DNA from: Sphaerisporangium rhizosphaerae
GTDB taxonomy: Bacteria > Actinomycetota > Actinomycetes > Streptosporangiales > Streptosporangiaceae
Direction of reading: 5' to 3'
NCBI RefSeq assembly: GCF_042665155.1
Contig: NZ_JBHTCG010000023.1
Location: 62,001 to 126,000, forward strand
Length of the DNA stretch: 64,000 bases
The notes beneath the pieces were generated by a model that saw only the letters and a program-made list of their open reading frames with translations, did not search any database and was not told the DNA's origin. Positions 56,566-64,000 of the stretch are shown piece by piece. Made by a program: the position numbers and the translations under genes. The number at the start of each line of letters is the position of its first letter. The stretch's first letter is position 1.

Positions 56566-57053
56566 GTTTCCGCTCCCTTCCTGGAGGCCGATTTTCGGCT
56601 GTCTGGTATTTCGCCGCCGGCATGTCCGGTCATCGAAAATGCGGCGGACGATCGTTTGAGGAGAACTCGCTAGTAGGACATCGGGCGACCGGCGGGAGTT
56701 CGCAGGTCCAAATGGTCCGTGAGCCGTTTTCCCGCTGATTTCGGGGTGGCGGGTCTTGTGCACCGGATGCGACGCATGACCGGCTCCCTCCGATCGGTCC
56801 GACGTTCGACAAGTGTGCTCGGAAATGGGGTGAAAGGGCCACTGACCGGCTCATCGGTGCGATGTGAAGGATTCATGCCGCGAAGGTGAGCGGCGAACTG
56901 GCCCCGCCGCGGGGCGGCGGTGCAAGATGCGGTGCGCGGGGTCGCTCCACCGGGGCGGCGGTTGCGCCCCGCGCCCGCGGGTAATGCGCCGACCGAGGCG
57001 GCGAGGTCCGCCTGCATCCCCCTGTGCCCCCCGACGGCCCGGAAGAGGCTCTC
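56566..57053. other. 488-base divergent region before the RiPP locus
   Basis: Lies between the AMP-ligase operon and the YcaO gene. Besides a possible 35-codon peptide gene (56670-56777, minus) I see no gene. AT-richer patches near 56590-56660 and 56700-56730 may hold the ligase promoter; the YcaO side is extremely GC-rich. Confidence 0.5.
56670..56777 (-). CDS. Possible 35-residue peptide gene upstream of the AMP ligase
   Basis: ATG 56777 follows a strong GGAGGGAG at 6-7 bases and encodes 35 residues ending 'LDLRTPAGRPMSY' before TAG. It is 104 bases upstream of, and on the same strand as, the acyl-CoA ligase. Lys/Arg/Thr-rich, one Cys; third-position GC about 68%, lower than neighbours. 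I do not recognise the family. It may be a leader/attenuator peptide, a RiPP-like precursor or chance; the ribosome site is the main support. Confidence 0.4.
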   Translation of the reverse strand: MRRIRCTRPATPKSAGKRLTDHLDLRTPAGRPMSY

Positions 57054-59462
57054 ATGGTGGAAACGGAAACCGGCACCGGCGTCACCGTCGCCCATCGCCG
57101 CCCCGGCACGACGACTCCCGGCGCCCGCGTCGCCGGCACGCCCCTCCCTGCGCCCGTGCCCGCGCCGGCGCCCGTGGCCGACCCGGCCACGACCGGCGCC
57201 GCCACGGCCCCGCGCATCGGTTTCAAGAGCCACCTGCGCCCCGAGATCATCCCCGGCGAGGCGGTGTACCTGGTGTCCGCGCGCGGCACGACCGCGCTGT
57301 CCGGCCGCCCCGCCGAGGTGCTCGCCCCGCTGCTGGACGGCACCCGCACCCTCGCCGAGATCCACGAGCAGGCCTCCCGGGAGCTGCCCGCCGCACAGGT
57401 CGGCCAGGTGCTCGGCCGCATGGCCAAGGCCAACCTCGTCGGGCACCGCGCCTCCACCTGCCCGGCCGACCCGGCCGCCGAGGCGTACTGGGACCTGGCC
57501 GGGCTGGACGGCTCCCGCGCCCCGGCCGCGCTCGCCGGCGCGGTCGTCGGCGTCCTCGCGCTCGGCCACGTCGAGACCGGCGCCGTCCTGGCCGCCTGCC
57601 GGGCGGCGGGCCTGGCCGCCGTGCCCGACACCGGCGGGGGCGAGCCGTGCGGCGAGCTTTCGCTGGTGGTCTGCGACGACTACCTCGACCCGGCGCTGGC
57701 GGAGGTCAACGCCCGCCGGCTGGCCGACGGGCGGCCCTGGCTGCTGGCCAAGCCGAACGGCGCCGACGTGTGGGTCGGCCCGGTGTTCCGCCCCGGCTCG
57801 GGCCCGTGCTGGGCGTGCCTGGAGCGGCGGCTGCGCGGCCACCGCCGCGCCGAGAGCTGCCTGCTGACGGCCTCCGGGGCCTCCGCGCTCCCGCCCGAGG
57901 CCTCGACCGCGCTGACCCGCGGCATGGGACTGCTGGCGGTGGCGCTGGAGGCCGCCAAGTGGCTGGCCGGGCACCGCCACGACGGCCAGGACGCGGTGTG
58001 GACGCTGGACACCCTCACCATGGCCGGGCGGCACCACCGGCTCACCCGCCGCCCGCAGTGCTCGTCGTGCGGAGACCCCGGCCTGGTCGCCCGCCGCGTG
58101 CGCCGGCCCGTCGTCCCGGTCTCCCGGCCCAAGGAGGCGCTCGGCGGCACCGGCGAGCGGGCCGCGTCCGCCCGGCAGGTCTGGGAGCGGTTCGGCGGCC
58201 TGGTCGACCCGGTCACCGGGATCATCGGCGCGGTCCGGCGCGACCCGCGCAGCCCCTCCTTCCTGCACTGCCACCTCGCGGGCCCGAACCTGGCGCTGCC
58301 GGTGAGCAGCCTGTCGACGGCGCGGGCGGGCCTGCGCGCGCAGGCCGGCGGCAAGGGCGTCACCGACCTCGATTCCAGGGTCAGCGCACTGTGCGAGGCC
58401 GTGGAACGCTACTGCGGCTCCCGCTTCGGCGACGAGCCGGCGATCACCGACACCTACCGGGGGCTCGGCGAGGCCGCCGTCCACCCCGACGCCTGCCAGC
58501 TGTTCCACCCGCGCCAGTTCCGCGACCGCGACCGGTGGAACGCCGCGCAGCCCCCGTTCCAGCACGTCCCCGCCCCGTTCGACGAGCGGGCGCCGCTGGA
58601 GTGGACCCCGGTGTGGTCGCTCACCGGTGAGCGGCACCGCTACCTGCCGTCCGACCTGCTGTACTACCGGCCGTTCACCCCGCGCGGCTCCTCGCCGGTG
58701 CGCGCCGACTCCAACGGCGCCGCGGCCGGCGCCAGCGTGGAGGACGCGATCCTGCAGGGGTTCCTCGAGCTGGTGGAACGGGACGCGGTGGCGCTGTGGT
58801 GGTACAACCGCACCCGCCAGCCCGGGGTCGCGCTGGACTCCTTCGACGACCCGTGGATCGCCACCGTGCGGCGCGGCCTGGCCTCGATGGGCCGCGAGGT
58901 CTGGGTGCTGGACCTCACCTCCGACCTGGGCATCCCGGTGATGGCGGCGATCTCGCGGCGCACCGGCGGGCGGGCCGAGGACATCATGTTCGGCTTCGGC
59001 GCGCACTTCGACCCCAAGGTGGCGCTGCGCCGCGCGCTGGCCGAGCTCGGCCAGTTGCTCCCCATCACGCCGGCCGGGGACGGCGCGGGGTACGCGACCA
59101 CCGACCCGGGGCTGCTGGCCTGGTGGACGCGCGAGACGGTGGCCCGGAATCCCTACCTGCTGCCCGACCCCGGCCTGGCGCGGACGACGGCGGCCTGCCG
59201 CCCGTACACCCCGTTCGCGGACCTGCGCGACGACGTCGCCCACATCACCGAGCTGGCCCGCGCCAAGGGCCTGGAGGTGCTCGTGCTCGACCAGACCCGG
59301 CCCGACGTCGGGCTGCCCGTGGTCAAGGTCGTGGTCCCGGGTCTGCGCCACTTCTGGGCGAGGTTCGCGCCCGGCCGCCTGTACGACGTCCCGGTGGCGC
59401 TCGGCCGCCTTGACGCGCCGACGGCCTACCAGGACCTCAACCCGATCCCGTTCTTCTTGTGA
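57054..59462 (+). CDS. TOMM cyclodehydratase: E1-like leader-binding domain fused to YcaO
   Basis: An 802-residue fused cyclodehydratase for azol(in)e RiPPs. Residues 1-60 are a Pro/Ala-rich disordered start; about 65-350 is the E1-like 'Ocin-ThiF' leader-binding partner with zinc Cys pairs (CWAC and CSSC); about 385-800 is YcaO with the ATP-site residues in 'VSALCEAVERYCG' and 'LQGFLELVERDAVALWW', and the C-terminus 'NPIPFFL' resembling the Pro-rich YcaO tail. It converts Cys/Ser/Thr of a precursor to thiazolines/oxazolines, using ATP to activate the backbone amide. Start is ATG 57054 after AGAGG. Followed 37 bases later by the SagB-type gene. Confidence 0.92.
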   Translation: MVETETGTGVTVAHRRPGTTTPGARVAGTPLPAPVPAPAPVADPATTGAATAPRIGFKSHLRPEIIPGEAVYLVSARGTTALSGRPAEVLAPLLDGTRTLAEIHEQASRELPAAQVGQVLGRMAKANLVGHRASTCPADPAAEAYWDLAGLDGSRAPAALAGAVVGVLALGHVETGAVLAACRAAGLAAVPDTGGGEPCGELSLVVCDDYLDPALAEVNARRLADGRPWLLAKPNGADVWVGPVFRPGSGPCWACLERRLRGHRRAESCLLTASGASALPPEASTALTRGMGLLAVALEAAKWLAGHRHDGQDAVWTLDTLTMAGRHHRLTRRPQCSSCGDPGLVARRVRRPVVPVSRPKEALGGTGERAASARQVWERFGGLVDPVTGIIGAVRRDPRSPSFLHCHLAGPNLALPVSSLSTARAGLRAQAGGKGVTDLDSRVSALCEAVERYCGSRFGDEPAITDTYRGLGEAAVHPDACQLFHPRQFRDRDRWNAAQPPFQHVPAPFDERAPLEWTPVWSLTGERHRYLPSDLLYYRPFTPRGSSPVRADSNGAAAGASVEDAILQGFLELVERDAVALWWYNRTRQPGVALDSFDDPWIATVRRGLASMGREVWVLDLTSDLGIPVMAAISRRTGGRAEDIMFGFGAHFDPKVALRRALAELGQLLPITPAGDGAGYATTDPGLLAWWTRETVARNPYLLPDPGLARTTAACRPYTPFADLRDDVAHITELARAKGLEVLVLDQTRPDVGLPVVKVVVPGLRHFWARFAPGRLYDVPVALGRLDAPTAYQDLNPIPFFL

Positions 59463-59499
59463 TCCGCGCCGCGCCGTAACACGAACCAGGAGAAGCCAC

Positions 59500-61038
59500 G
59501 TGTCCCCACCTCTGGACGAGGAAGCCGCCTCAGGCGGCTTCCTGCTCTGGTCGCTGCGCGAGGACGTGCACGTGGAGCCCGACGCGCGCGAGGACGTGGT
59601 CACGCTGCACAGCCGCTGGGGCGACGAGAGCGTGCCGCATCCCGCGCCCCGGGTGGTGGAGGCGCTGCGCCGGATGAGCCTTGGCCCGGTCTCGCTGGAG
59701 AACGCGATCAGCGACCCCGCCGAGCGGGCCGAGCTGGACCGGTTGCTGGTCCGGCTGCAGCACCTGGTGGTCCGCTCGCTCGGCCTGGACCAGGAGCGGG
59801 CCCTGCTGTCGGTCGTGCCGCTGAGCAGGCAGGCGCGCTTCCGGCCGGCGCGGCTGTCGCCGGTGCGGGCGGTGCGCATGTCCCGGTTCGCGGTGCTACG
59901 GGCCGAGGAGGGCGCGTACTGGCTGGAGTCGCCGCTGTCGCTGCACCGCGTGGTGTTCCACCGGGCGGAGGCGATGTGGCTCGTCGGCGCGCTGAGCCGG
60001 GGCATGACCCCGGACGCCGCGCTGGCGGGGCTCCCCGCGTCCGTGCCGGGCGCGGCGGCCCTGGCCTACCTGGTGGCCGCAGGCATGGTGGTCCAGGCCG
60101 AGCCGGGTGAGTCGCCCGGCCCGCCCACCTTCGCCGAGGACACCGACCCCGCGCTGGTCACCTGGCTGCCGCAGGATTTGATGTTCCACACCCGCTCGAC
60201 GCTCGGCCGGCACGACCGCGACTTCGGCGCCACCTACCCGATGGGCGAACGCTGGGCCGTCGAGCCGGTCACCAAACCCGCCACCGAGGGCGGGTACGTC
60301 CCGCTGCCCCGGCCGTGCTGGGACCGGCTCATCGAGGGCGACCCGCCGCTGACCGCCGCCATCGAGGGCCACCGCCCCGCGTTCCGCTTCGGCGACGAGC
60401 CGCTGAACGACCGGCAGCTCGGCGAGGTGCTGTACCGGACGGCCCGGGTGCGCTCGCTCACCTCGGCCGCCCACGGCGGGGCGGGCAGCGGCCTGGCCAG
60501 CGACCGCCCGTACGCGAGCGCGGGGTCGGCCTACGAGCTGGAGCTGTACACGGCCGTCAGCGGGTGCGCCGGCATCCGCGATGGGATGTACCACTACGAC
60601 CCGCTTGGGCACCGGCTGGAACCGATCGACGTGGACGCGGTGGACCTGCGGGAGCTGCTCGACCGCGGGCGGCTGTCGGCGGGGCTGGCGTCCGTCCCGC
60701 CGGTGCTGATCCTGGTCACCGCCCGGTTCAGGCGCGTCTCCTGGAAGTACACCGGCCCCGGGTACGCGCTCATCCTGAAGAACGCCGGCGCGCTCACCCA
60801 GACGCTCTACCTGGTCAGCACGGCCATGGGGCTGGCCGGGTGCGCGCTCGGCGCCGCCGACATCGAGGCGACGGCCCGGGCCCTCGGCACCGACTGGCGC
60901 ACCGAGTCGTGCGTGAGCGGGTTCGCGCTCGGCAACCGGGACGAGGAGCCGCAGGCCCTGCCGCCCGGCCGCCGCCCGGCCAACGACCCCGCTTGGGGAG
61001 ACCTCGCCGCGGAGCTGCTGCACAAGAGCGCCGGCTGA
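59500..61038 (+). CDS. SagB-type (TOMM) azoline dehydrogenase
   Basis: A 512-residue FMN protein of the nitroreductase-like SagB family, which oxidises azolines to azoles. The nitroreductase fold is in the C-terminal half: 'RPYASAGSAYELELYTAV', 'YTGPGYALILKNAGALTQTLYLVSTAMGLAGCALG'-type helix, trimmed. The first 250 residues are the usual extra domain that contacts the cyclodehydratase. GTG start, AGGAGA 6 bases upstream. Paired with YcaO, it predicts a mature product with at least one azole. Confidence 0.92.
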   Translation: MSPPLDEEAASGGFLLWSLREDVHVEPDAREDVVTLHSRWGDESVPHPAPRVVEALRRMSLGPVSLENAISDPAERAELDRLLVRLQHLVVRSLGLDQERALLSVVPLSRQARFRPARLSPVRAVRMSRFAVLRAEEGAYWLESPLSLHRVVFHRAEAMWLVGALSRGMTPDAALAGLPASVPGAAALAYLVAAGMVVQAEPGESPGPPTFAEDTDPALVTWLPQDLMFHTRSTLGRHDRDFGATYPMGERWAVEPVTKPATEGGYVPLPRPCWDRLIEGDPPLTAAIEGHRPAFRFGDEPLNDRQLGEVLYRTARVRSLTSAAHGGAGSGLASDRPYASAGSAYELELYTAVSGCAGIRDGMYHYDPLGHRLEPIDVDAVDLRELLDRGRLSAGLASVPPVLILVTARFRRVSWKYTGPGYALILKNAGALTQTLYLVSTAMGLAGCALGAADIEATARALGTDWRTESCVSGFALGNRDEEPQALPPGRRPANDPAWGDLAAELLHKSAG

Positions 61039-61078
61039 CCCCGCCGCCGCGCTCCCCGGCCGTCCTGCGGCGCCTTCG

Positions 61079-61096
61079 GGCGGGCTTCCTCCCGCC
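61079..61096 (+). terminator. Hairpin GGCGGG-CTTCCT-CCCGCC after the SagB gene
   Basis: A 6-bp GC stem 40 bases after the stop, without a U-tract. It would separate the enzyme transcript from the precursor gene, which has its own AT-rich upstream region at 61140-61270. Weak evidence alone. Confidence 0.35.
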
Positions 61097-61307
61097 TCGC
61101 GCCGCGCCCTCCGGTCGCCTCCCGACGCCCGCCGCGCCATATCAAGCGCTGATTTCGGTCCGATATAAAATGCTCGGTCAAACCATGGGGAATACCGGCC
61201 ATGAGGAATTCACGACCGGTTCGTGAAGTGCGGCCTTCCTCTTACCCGGCTTCTCATCGCACAATTAGGACAGCTGGGAACGCCACCGCGAAAAGAAGGG
61301 GAAGGCC

Positions 61308-61541
61308 ATGCCGACCTGCACCATCGACACCGACCGGCACTTCACCGAGTTCGTCGCCCAGGCCTGGCAGGACCCGAAGTCCACGGAACAGGGGGAAAAC
61401 CACCTTCTCGGCGCATTCGGCATTCACCCCGCCAGCGCCGGATACGAGTTCGAGTCACATTTCGACCTGGGGCAGGATCTGATCATCGAGCAGCTGGACG
61501 GCTCCACCCCGGCGTTCGCGGTGCCCACCTACTGCGGGTGA
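61308..61541 (+). CDS. Candidate azol(in)e RiPP precursor peptide
   Basis: A 77-residue peptide, ATG after AAGGGGAAGG, 270 bases after the SagB gene on the same strand. The first 50 residues, 'FVAQAWQDPKSTEQ', 'HLLGAFGIHP', resemble nitrile-hydratase-like (NHLP) leaders ('AWxDPxFxxxLL'). The end 'LDGSTPAFAVPTYCG' is Ser/Thr/Cys-bearing and short, fitting a core with few cyclisation sites (S, T, T, C), with Cys next to last. It is the only small gene by the YcaO/SagB pair with these features. Core boundaries and which residues are modified are inferred. Confidence 0.65.
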   Translation: MPTCTIDTDRHFTEFVAQAWQDPKSTEQGENHLLGAFGIHPASAGYEFESHFDLGQDLIIEQLDGSTPAFAVPTYCG

Positions 61542-61794
61542 ACCACCGGCGGCGCCGCCCGCCCTCCGCCTGCGCTTCCGCGCCCTGTGCCCCCACGCCC
61601 GGGGCCCCCGCGCCCGCGCACGACCGAAACCCTTCGCACGCCAAGCCCGCGCTCGACCGCGATGAGCGTCAACCCCTGTTCTTCCGTAGAATCCCCTGAG
61701 ACCCTGATCACGGCGCGCACCATCCATGGACATCCGTAGAGAGCGGCGGACACATGGGAGCGCTCCCAGTCCTCGCGCTTCGGAGCGGGAGTCA

Positions 61795-64000
61795 ATGGAC
61801 AGCGAAGTGACAAGCGGGCTTTCACCGTTGCATACCAGGGGCGCGCGAGCGGCGCCCCTGCAGCCCTCCGGCGAGGCGGAGGGCCCGCCGTGGACCCCCC
61901 GGGTGGTGCTGCCCATCACCGTGGTGATGCTGGCCGGGTTCGCGCTGACCACGATCATGAACGTGCTCATGACCGGCCCGGACGCGGCCCGTCTCGCCGG
62001 CTTCGCGGTCTGCCTGACGCTCGTGTTCACCCTGCAGCTCGCCCACTCCCTCGCCGGGCCGCGGCACTGGCGGGCCGGCACCAGGGCCACCACCCTGACG
62101 CTCCAGGCGCTGGCCACCTACCTGCCGTTCTGGTGGCTCGGCAGCGCGTGGGGCGGCATGATCGGCTTCCTCGCCGGATCGGCGCTGCTGTCGGTGACCG
62201 GGCCCGCGCGCTGGCCGCTGTACGTGGCCGGCGGCGCGGGCATCCTGCCGGTGCTCGCCTCCGAGGGCGTGCCCCCCGTGGGCCTGGCGTACGGCACCGG
62301 CTTCGCCCTGCTCACCGGCCTGGTGGTCTACGGGATGAGCTCGTTGTCGACGCTGGTGGCCGAACTGTACGCCGCACGCGGCAAACTCGCCCGCATGGCC
62401 GTCACCCGCGAACGCCTGCGCGTCGCCCGCGACCTGCACGACCTACTCGGCTACAGCCTCTCCGCCATCACCCTCAAAAGCGAACTCACCCACCGCCTGC
62501 TCCCCGCACACCCCCACCGCGCCCGCGACGAGATCACCGACATCCTCACCGTCGCCCGCCAAGCCCTCTCCGACGTCCGCACCGTCGCCAACGGCTACCG
62601 CACCATGTCCCTCACCACCGAAGCCGACTCCGCCACCAGCGTCCTCACCGCCGCCGACATCGACGTCACCACCACCATCACCACCCCCGACCTCCCACCC
62701 CACATCGAAACCGTCCTGGCCACCGTCCTACGCGAAGCCGTCACCAACATCCTGCGCCACAGCAAAGCCCAGCACGCCACCATCCACGCCACCCTCCACA
62801 CCAACGGCCACAACGACACCATCCACCTGCACATCGCCAACGACGGCGTCGACCCCACAGAAACCACCCCCACCGTCAACGGCGGCAACGGCCTCGGAAA
62901 CCTCACCACCCGCCTACGCACCATCAACGGCCACCTCACCGCCGGCATCGACACCGACGGCTGGTTCCACCTCACCGCCCAAGCCCCCACCACCACCACC
63001 GGGCACCGGCCCGTCCCGGAACGGGAGCTGCCGCCGGACGCGATCGTCCCCCGGCTGGTCCCCCGGCTCGCGCAGCGGGCGCTCTCCCGGGGCCCGGCCC
63101 CGCGCGCCGATCCCGCCGACGGCGCCGCGCCGCGCGTCTCACCGCTGTGGCGGCTCAGGTCGGCGCGGCACCGGCTGAAACAGATGCTGCCGTTCCCCCG
63201 CGCGGGCATGGTGCCCGACGACGTCGACACCGACCTGTGGGGGCCGCGCCAGCCGATCCCGGTGACCTTGGTGGTGCTGGCGGGATACGCGGCGATCATG
63301 CTGATCAACGTGATCGACGCCGCGCCCGGCACCGCCGGCCTGCTCGGTTTCGCGGCGTGCCTGGCCGCCGATCTCGGCCTGCAACTCGTCCACTCGTTCC
63401 GCGGTCCCCGAAGCTGGTCGCGAGGGGCCCGCGTGTTCTCTCTGTGCGCCCAGGCGCTCGTCTGCTATCTGCCCCTGCTGTGGGTCGGCCGTCCGTGGGG
63501 CTCCATGGTGGGCTTCCTGGCCGGGTCGGTGCTGCTGGTGGTGCCCGGCGGCGCCGGGTGGGCGCTGTACGCGGCCGTGGTGGGCAGCGTGGTGCCGCTG
63601 GCGATGGCCCTCGGCGCCGAGCCGCGCTACCTGGTGTACCTCCCGGTGTCCAGCCTGCTGACCGGCATGATCGTGTACGGGATGAGCTCGTTGTCGACGC
63701 TGGTGGCCGAACTGTACGCCGCACGCGGCAAACTCGCCCGCATGGCCGTCACCCGCGAACGCCTGCGCGTCGCCCGCGACCTGCACGACCTGCTCGGCTA
63801 CAGCCTCTCCGCCATCACCCTCAAAAGCGAACTCACCCACCGCCTGCTCCCCGCACACCCCCACCGCGCCCGCGACGAGATCACCGACATCCTCACCGTC
63901 GCCCGCCAAGCCCTCTCCGACGTCCGCACCGTCGCCAACGGCTACCGCACCATGTCCCTCACCACCGAAGCCGACTCCGCCACCAGCGTCCTCACCGCCG
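61795..64000 (+). CDS. Two fused membrane histidine kinases in one frame, 3' end cut
   Basis: One frame with no stop from ATG 61795 (GGGAG 3 bases upstream) to base 64000, 735 codons. Unit 1: five to six transmembrane helices (about residues 30-180), HisKA_3 with 'VARDLHDLLGYSLSAITLK', and HATPase with 'VTNILRHSKA' and 'NGLGNLTTRL', ending near residue 402. An Arg/Pro-rich linker leads to unit 2, with a different membrane domain ('VLAGYAAIMLINVIDAAPG...') and then the same HisKA_3 helix. DesK-type kinases normally have one unit. It adjoins the RiPP locus, suggesting but not proving control of it. The second unit continues past the window. Confidence 0.85.
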   Translation, partial: MDSEVTSGLSPLHTRGARAAPLQPSGEAEGPPWTPRVVLPITVVMLAGFALTTIMNVLMTGPDAARLAGFAVCLTLVFTLQLAHSLAGPRHWRAGTRATTLTLQALATYLPFWWLGSAWGGMIGFLAGSALLSVTGPARWPLYVAGGAGILPVLASEGVPPVGLAYGTGFALLTGLVVYGMSSLSTLVAELYAARGKLARMAVTRERLRVARDLHDLLGYSLSAITLKSELTHRLLPAHPHRARDEITDILTVARQALSDVRTVANGYRTMSLTTEADSATSVLTAADIDVTTTITTPDLPPHIETVLATVLREAVTNILRHSKAQHATIHATLHTNGHNDTIHLHIANDGVDPTETTPTVNGGNGLGNLTTRLRTINGHLTAGIDTDGWFHLTAQAPTTTTGHRPVPERELPPDAIVPRLVPRLAQRALSRGPAPRADPADGAAPRVSPLWRLRSARHRLKQMLPFPRAGMVPDDVDTDLWGPRQPIPVTLVVLAGYAAIMLINVIDAAPGTAGLLGFAACLAADLGLQLVHSFRGPRSWSRGARVFSLCAQALVCYLPLLWVGRPWGSMVGFLAGSVLLVVPGGAGWALYAAVVGSVVPLAMALGAEPRYLVYLPVSSLLTGMIVYGMSSLSTLVAELYAARGKLARMAVTRERLRVARDLHDLLGYSLSAITLKSELTHRLLPAHPHRARDEITDILTVARQALSDVRTVANGYRTMSLTTEADSATSVLTA
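62329..62653 (+). repeat. Kinase-segment duplication, copy 1
   Basis: Identical to 63676-64000 over 325 bases except one silent change (A at 62445, G at 63792, both Leu). The match starts abruptly at 'tacgggatgagc', while the sequence before it differs between copies. Codon use inside changes too: GAA, AAA, CAA, GCA and C-ending codons replace the GAG/CAG/CTG habits of the flanks. Confidence 0.9.
63676..64000 (+). repeat. Kinase-segment duplication, copy 2 (cut by window)
   Basis: Second copy of the 62329-62653 segment, offset by exactly 1347 bases (449 codons) so the frame is kept. It runs to the window edge and probably continues through the whole ATPase domain. The near-zero silent divergence points to a recent copy event, or to a collapse/duplication in assembly. 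Confidence 0.85.

Noticed and set aside
56630..56854. Alternative 74-codon minus-strand frame over the small peptide gene
   Set aside because: No ribosome site at its start; the 35-codon frame at 56670-56777 has a strong one.
1..64000. tRNA, rRNA or riboswitch genes
   Set aside because: Reading both strands I saw no CCA-ending cloverleaf, rRNA conserved block or recognisable riboswitch core; a tRNAscan/Infernal run would be decisive.

Overview
The window is about 70% GC or higher, strongly G/C-biased at third codon positions, with many ATGA/GTGA stop-start overlaps and GTG starts. It carries a LAL-type LuxR regulator, a DrrAB-like ABC pair, secreted trypsin-like and phosphoesterase proteins, and two natural-product loci. 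This points to an actinomycete, most likely of the Streptosporangiales (Nonomuraea-like); the genus is inferred, not shown. I found no rRNA, tRNA or CRISPR array.

Layout. 1-14 kb is ordinary chromosome: an SRPBCC/ArsR pair, a yeast-type cytosine deaminase, a CHASE3 histidine kinase, a luciferase-like monooxygenase with its flavin reductase, RNase HII, a LysR regulator divergent from an unusual dehydrogenase-RidA fusion, a sirtuin, a padR-DUF1048-ABC transporter operon and a secreted serine protease.

14.2-41.2 kb is the main prize: a biosynthetic cluster for a carrier-protein-built amino acid. A LAL regulator (minus strand) faces a plus-strand series that begins with a free-amino-acid 2-oxoglutarate dioxygenase, then LysW-type amino-group carrier protein, LysX ligase, LysY reductase, a LysZ-LysK kinase/deacetylase fusion, a split transketolase, an HK97-fold protein that looks like a family 3 encapsulin, a sulfotransferase, an atypical SDR, and the sulfate-activating pair cysD/cysN (separated by an IS200/IS605 element whose TnpA has lost its HUH motif). 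A second transcription unit, preceded by the same GAGTARCG direct repeats as the first, encodes two glycosyltransferases, a radical SAM/SPASM enzyme, a flavin monooxygenase, an MFS exporter, a PIG-L deacetylase and a cytoplasmic GH3 beta-glycosidase, and ends in a strong hairpin. The inferred pathway activates glutamate (or a homologue) on the carrier, reduces it to the semialdehyde, adds a two-carbon ketol with transketolase, releases the amino acid and tailors it by reduction, sulfation and glycosylation, perhaps inside or on a protein shell. No LysJ aminotransferase is present, so the product should differ from the known diamino acid made this way for vazabitide A.

41.3-56.6 kb holds an orphan response regulator, a HupE/UreJ-like membrane protein, a 1322-residue secreted metallophosphoesterase with three internal repeats, a Nep1-like (necrosis-inducing) protein, a quinone oxidoreductase with a 19-bp-spacer promoter, a serine hydrolase, a SHOCT protein, and a minus-strand ligase/acyl-CoA dehydrogenase/aldehyde dehydrogenase/SRPBCC operon headed by a possible 35-residue peptide gene.

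57.0-61.5 kb is a small azol(in)e RiPP locus: E1-like/YcaO cyclodehydratase fusion, SagB-type dehydrogenase and a 77-residue candidate precursor. From 61.8 kb to the right edge runs one open frame encoding two fused membrane histidine kinases whose catalytic segments are almost identical in DNA (324 of 325 bases), a recent duplication or gene conversion.
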